Of a stretch of 64,000 nt of DNA, positions 62,158 through 64,000 are shown piece by piece. Position 1 is the first letter of the stretch. Each line of letters begins with the position of its first letter. The notes beneath the pieces were generated by a model that saw only the letters and a program-made list of their open reading frames with translations, did no database searches and had not been told where the DNA came from. This DNA is from Vesta saturnalis (lineage: Eukaryota > Arthropoda > Insecta > Coleoptera > Lampyridae): positions 453,501 to 517,500 of the forward strand of contig JARFJB010000102.1 in NCBI GenBank assembly GCA_036346205.1, in the 5' to 3' direction. The position numbers were made by a program, and so were the translations under genes.

Positions 62158-62185
62158 TTTCGGAAGCGGACTCTGCGTCCGTCAG
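62158..62185 (-). ncRNA. Hammerhead-ribozyme-like core 6 at Penelope end
   Basis: The minus strand reads CTGACGG, a CGGAC/GTCCG stem overlapping it, then GAAACGTC. The box departs from CTGANGA at its last base. It lies downstream of the Penelope-like coding region, where terminal-repeat hammerheads are known in this class. Confidence 0.35.
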
Positions 62186-62269
62186 CAGGCTTAGTCCTGA
62201 GAAGGACTGTTTTCGCACTTGAGTCGAATTCATATGTTATATATAATTTTCCCCAAGCACTTGACTACT

Positions 62270-62332
62270 CTCAGATTCGAACTTGGTACCTTTCACTTAC
62301 TAGTCTGACACCTTTGCCACTGAGTAATCCAA
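62270..62332 (-). other. tRNA-like A-box/B-box sequence
   Basis: On the minus strand TACTCAGTGGCAAAGG (A-box-like) is followed about 40 nt later by GTTCGAATCTG (B-box). It sits between the Penelope coding tail with its (TA)n tract and the hammerhead-like core. It is likely a SINE head or tRNA fragment. Confidence 0.45.
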
Positions 62333-62333
62333 T

Positions 62334-62334
<1 letters not shown>

Positions 62335-62382
<48 letters not shown>
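62335..62382. repeat. (TA)n microsatellite
   Basis: About 46 bp of TA directly after the end of the Penelope-like coding sequence. Confidence 0.95.
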
Positions 62383-62383
<1 letters not shown>

Positions 62384-63430
62384 AAACTTTTCGTGGTTGC
62401 GCAGAAGTTTATTGCGCATGTTGCGCAGTAACTTCTTGCACAGGTGTATTGCGCTTAAGCTCTTCGCGCATTATTGGAATCCATATCGGTTTCATTTCTA
62501 CACTAGCTTGGATTATTGGATTTTCTGCTAGTGCGATGTTTGTGGCTTCTTTAAGATTTCGACGAGTTGTGTTCTAGTCCTTTGCCACTATCTGTATGTT
62601 ATCCCATTGGATGCGGTGGTCTTCGTTCCAGACACGTTCGGTGATTCTTGATCTTTCTGTTTCGTCCTTTCGGACGTTGTTCATATGTTCCTGCGTTCTC
62701 ACTTTGAGTGGTCTACTGCTCTCTCCTATGTATGCTCTGCCGCATTCGCATGGTAGGTTATATACACAATTCTTGGAAGTCTGATCTTCATTGTGTGGTT
62801 TGGTTTTGGTTAGTATTCCCCTGAGCGTTCTGGTCGATTTGAAGGCAGTGCGTATCTTGTGCCTATCCTTCGTATTTTGTCTGAGGTACCTTTTATATAT
62901 GGTATTGTCGCTGTATATTTAGGTTCTTCTTTTTCGGTTACCCTTTCCATGTTTAGGTTAGGTGTTAGATCGGGGTAGCCATTTTCTCTGAGTGTTCTGG
63001 CGATATTTTCTTTTTCTTTGTTCAGGTCCTCTCGTTTTGAGCATATCGTTTTTGCTCTATCGTACAAGCATTTTGCCACACCTAACTTCACGTTTTTGTG
63101 GTGATTGGAGTTGAAGTGGAGGTACCTCCCCGTGTGAGTAGGTTTCCTGTATGCACTTGTCGTGAAAGTGTTGTCATTCCTGTGTACAAGTACATCCAGG
63201 AATGGCAGTTTTTGTTCCGACTCCAATCCCATTGTGAATTTTATGGAGGGTGCGCGGCTATTTAGATGATCTAGGAATTCATCTAGCTTATGCTTGCCGT
63301 GTTGCCAAACTACGAAAGTATCGTCCACGTATCTAAGCCACATCCTTGGTTTCTCTGTGAATTCGGATATCGCTTGGTCTTCAAAGTCTTCCATATATAT
63401 ATTGCTCACTATGGGTGTCATCTCATGTTT
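62383..63430 (-). mobile_element. Penelope-like element, 5'-truncated
   Basis: Only the second half of a Penelope-like retroelement is present, inserted in old satellite sequence. Its coding part runs from 63421 to 62409 and meets a (TA)n tract. The hammerhead-like core at 62158-62185 may belong to its terminal repeat, beyond the tRNA-like insertion. No target duplication was recognised. Confidence 0.82.
62409..63421 (-). pseudogene. Penelope-like RT plus GIY-YIG endonuclease, partial
   Basis: MTPIVSNIYMEDFE opens the conserved part at 63421. The RT catalytic block is WLRYVDDTFVVW (YVDD), followed by LNSRAPSIKFTMGLE and LPFLDVLVHR, then SAYRKPTHTGRYLHFNSNH, all typical of Penelope RTs. Near 62863 the frame shifts, and the linker continues as TAFKSTRTLRGILTKTK. 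The GIY-YIG endonuclease is seen as CVYNLPCECGRAYIGESSRP then LKVRTQEH. A TAG at 62574-62576 replaces what was probably a Trp codon, after which the frame continues about 54 codons to TAA at 62409-62411. The N-terminal RT portion is missing through 5' truncation. The element is inactive. Confidence 0.88.
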
Positions 63431-64000
63431 GCAAACTGTATATTTTTAATATCGCGCTTAATGCAAGTTACTTTCACGCAGTGCAAAAAATATAATTTCT
63501 AATTTAGCATAATTGGCGCTTAATTACTGATTTTTTATTTAATAGCTATTATAGTAAATTTGTGTTTAATTAAACAAATTGCGTGCAACTTGCTCAATCC
63601 CAACGCGAATCAATCAACTATTGAGATGCTCGTAAATATGGATATGCTCAAATTATTTTGTAAACCGACTTTTAAGTTATAATTCGAAGACGTAAGATGC
63701 AAAGTTGCAAGTAATTATTATGAAGTAAAAACTTATTCTATTGTTAATTTTCAACTGCATCTAGAAAGACAATAATTACTGTAGTTTCTATGAAACACAC
63801 TCTATTATTAATTTATTCTTCATAAGTTTTAATTTTATGTATATTCGATGATTTCTAACCTAATAAGAAAATACAGAGGCCTTTTTTATTACAAAATAAT
63901 TGTAATACAATATAATTTAATAGTCCATGCTTACACAAACAATTACAAATATTAATTATATTAATTAGGCATGAAATTCAAAATTCACAACTTATAAATC
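63431..64000. other. AT-rich remnant of the old satellite domain
   Basis: Scattered GGCGCTTAATTACTG and TTAATTAGGCATGAAATTC phrases continue the decayed satellite on the far side of the Penelope-like insertion. No gene is visible. Confidence 0.5.

Noticed and set aside
62146..62385. 79-codon plus-strand open frame ending in IYIYIY
   Set aside because: It reads antisense to the Penelope-type end and into the TA microsatellite.

Overview
This is a gene-poor, AT-rich animal nuclear window, almost certainly from an insect. I found no host protein-coding gene. Everything that codes is a transposable element or its remains: piggyBac, Harbinger, IS630/Tc1/mariner (including D-D41-D type), Mutator-like, three LINE fragments and a Penelope-like element. 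Short 56-bp introns, TA and TTAA target sites, TIRs of the CAGGGTG type and several tandem-repeat domains fit a large insect genome. A beetle is possible, but the sequence does not prove it.

Layout. 0.97-3.28 kb: a piggyBac element with both TTAA target copies and only two clear coding lesions. 3.5-9.5 kb: a Harbinger element split at a TA by an IS630/Tc1-like element (4721-8586), which is itself split by an antisense 5'-truncated LINE (about 5703-7489). Deleting the inserts on paper rejoins each transposase reading frame. The Harbinger tail ends in a 545-bp inverted repeat. 10.2-11.8 kb: simple repeats, then a decayed 1.4-kb minisatellite. 12.1-12.3 kb: two tRNA-like units in inverted orientation. 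14.9-15.8 kb: a Mutator-like transposase relic. 16.7-19.07 kb: a 2.4-kb D-D41-D mariner relative with arms of about 465 bp. 19.08-25.07 kb: a giant interrupted palindrome whose left arm holds a tandem-TIR DNA element, which in turn holds an RNase-H-bearing LINE.

26.9-29.6 kb: a second D-D41-D element inside an interspersed repeat whose uninterrupted copy lies at 50.64-50.84 kb. 29.8-31.4 kb: tandemly duplicated GT-rich modules. 32.2-32.9 kb: a 720-bp MITE. 34.7-36.4 kb: a LINE relic. 37.3-39.6 kb: inverted Penelope-type terminal repeats next to a third D-D41-D element. 41.9-45.35 kb: a degenerate satellite of about 245 bp with internally expanded TATAGTACTA palindromes. 46.4-47.7 kb: minisatellites. 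49.4-51.1 kb: a direct duplication. 52.26-57.3 kb: a homogenised satellite with a unit of about 1,215 bp, followed by more than 6 kb of older, diverged related repeat reaching the window end. A Penelope-like element (RT plus GIY-YIG) is inserted there at 62.4-63.4 kb.

The genes do not form a pathway. The window is a layered record of transposition, and insertions can be ordered by who interrupts whom. The least ordinary signals are: six hammerhead-ribozyme-like cores in or near Penelope-type repeats; the satellite with mosaic unit haplotypes and an age gradient; the nested insertions with frame-exact target sites; and the giant palindrome. All assignments come from reading the sequence and recalling protein families; no database search was run.
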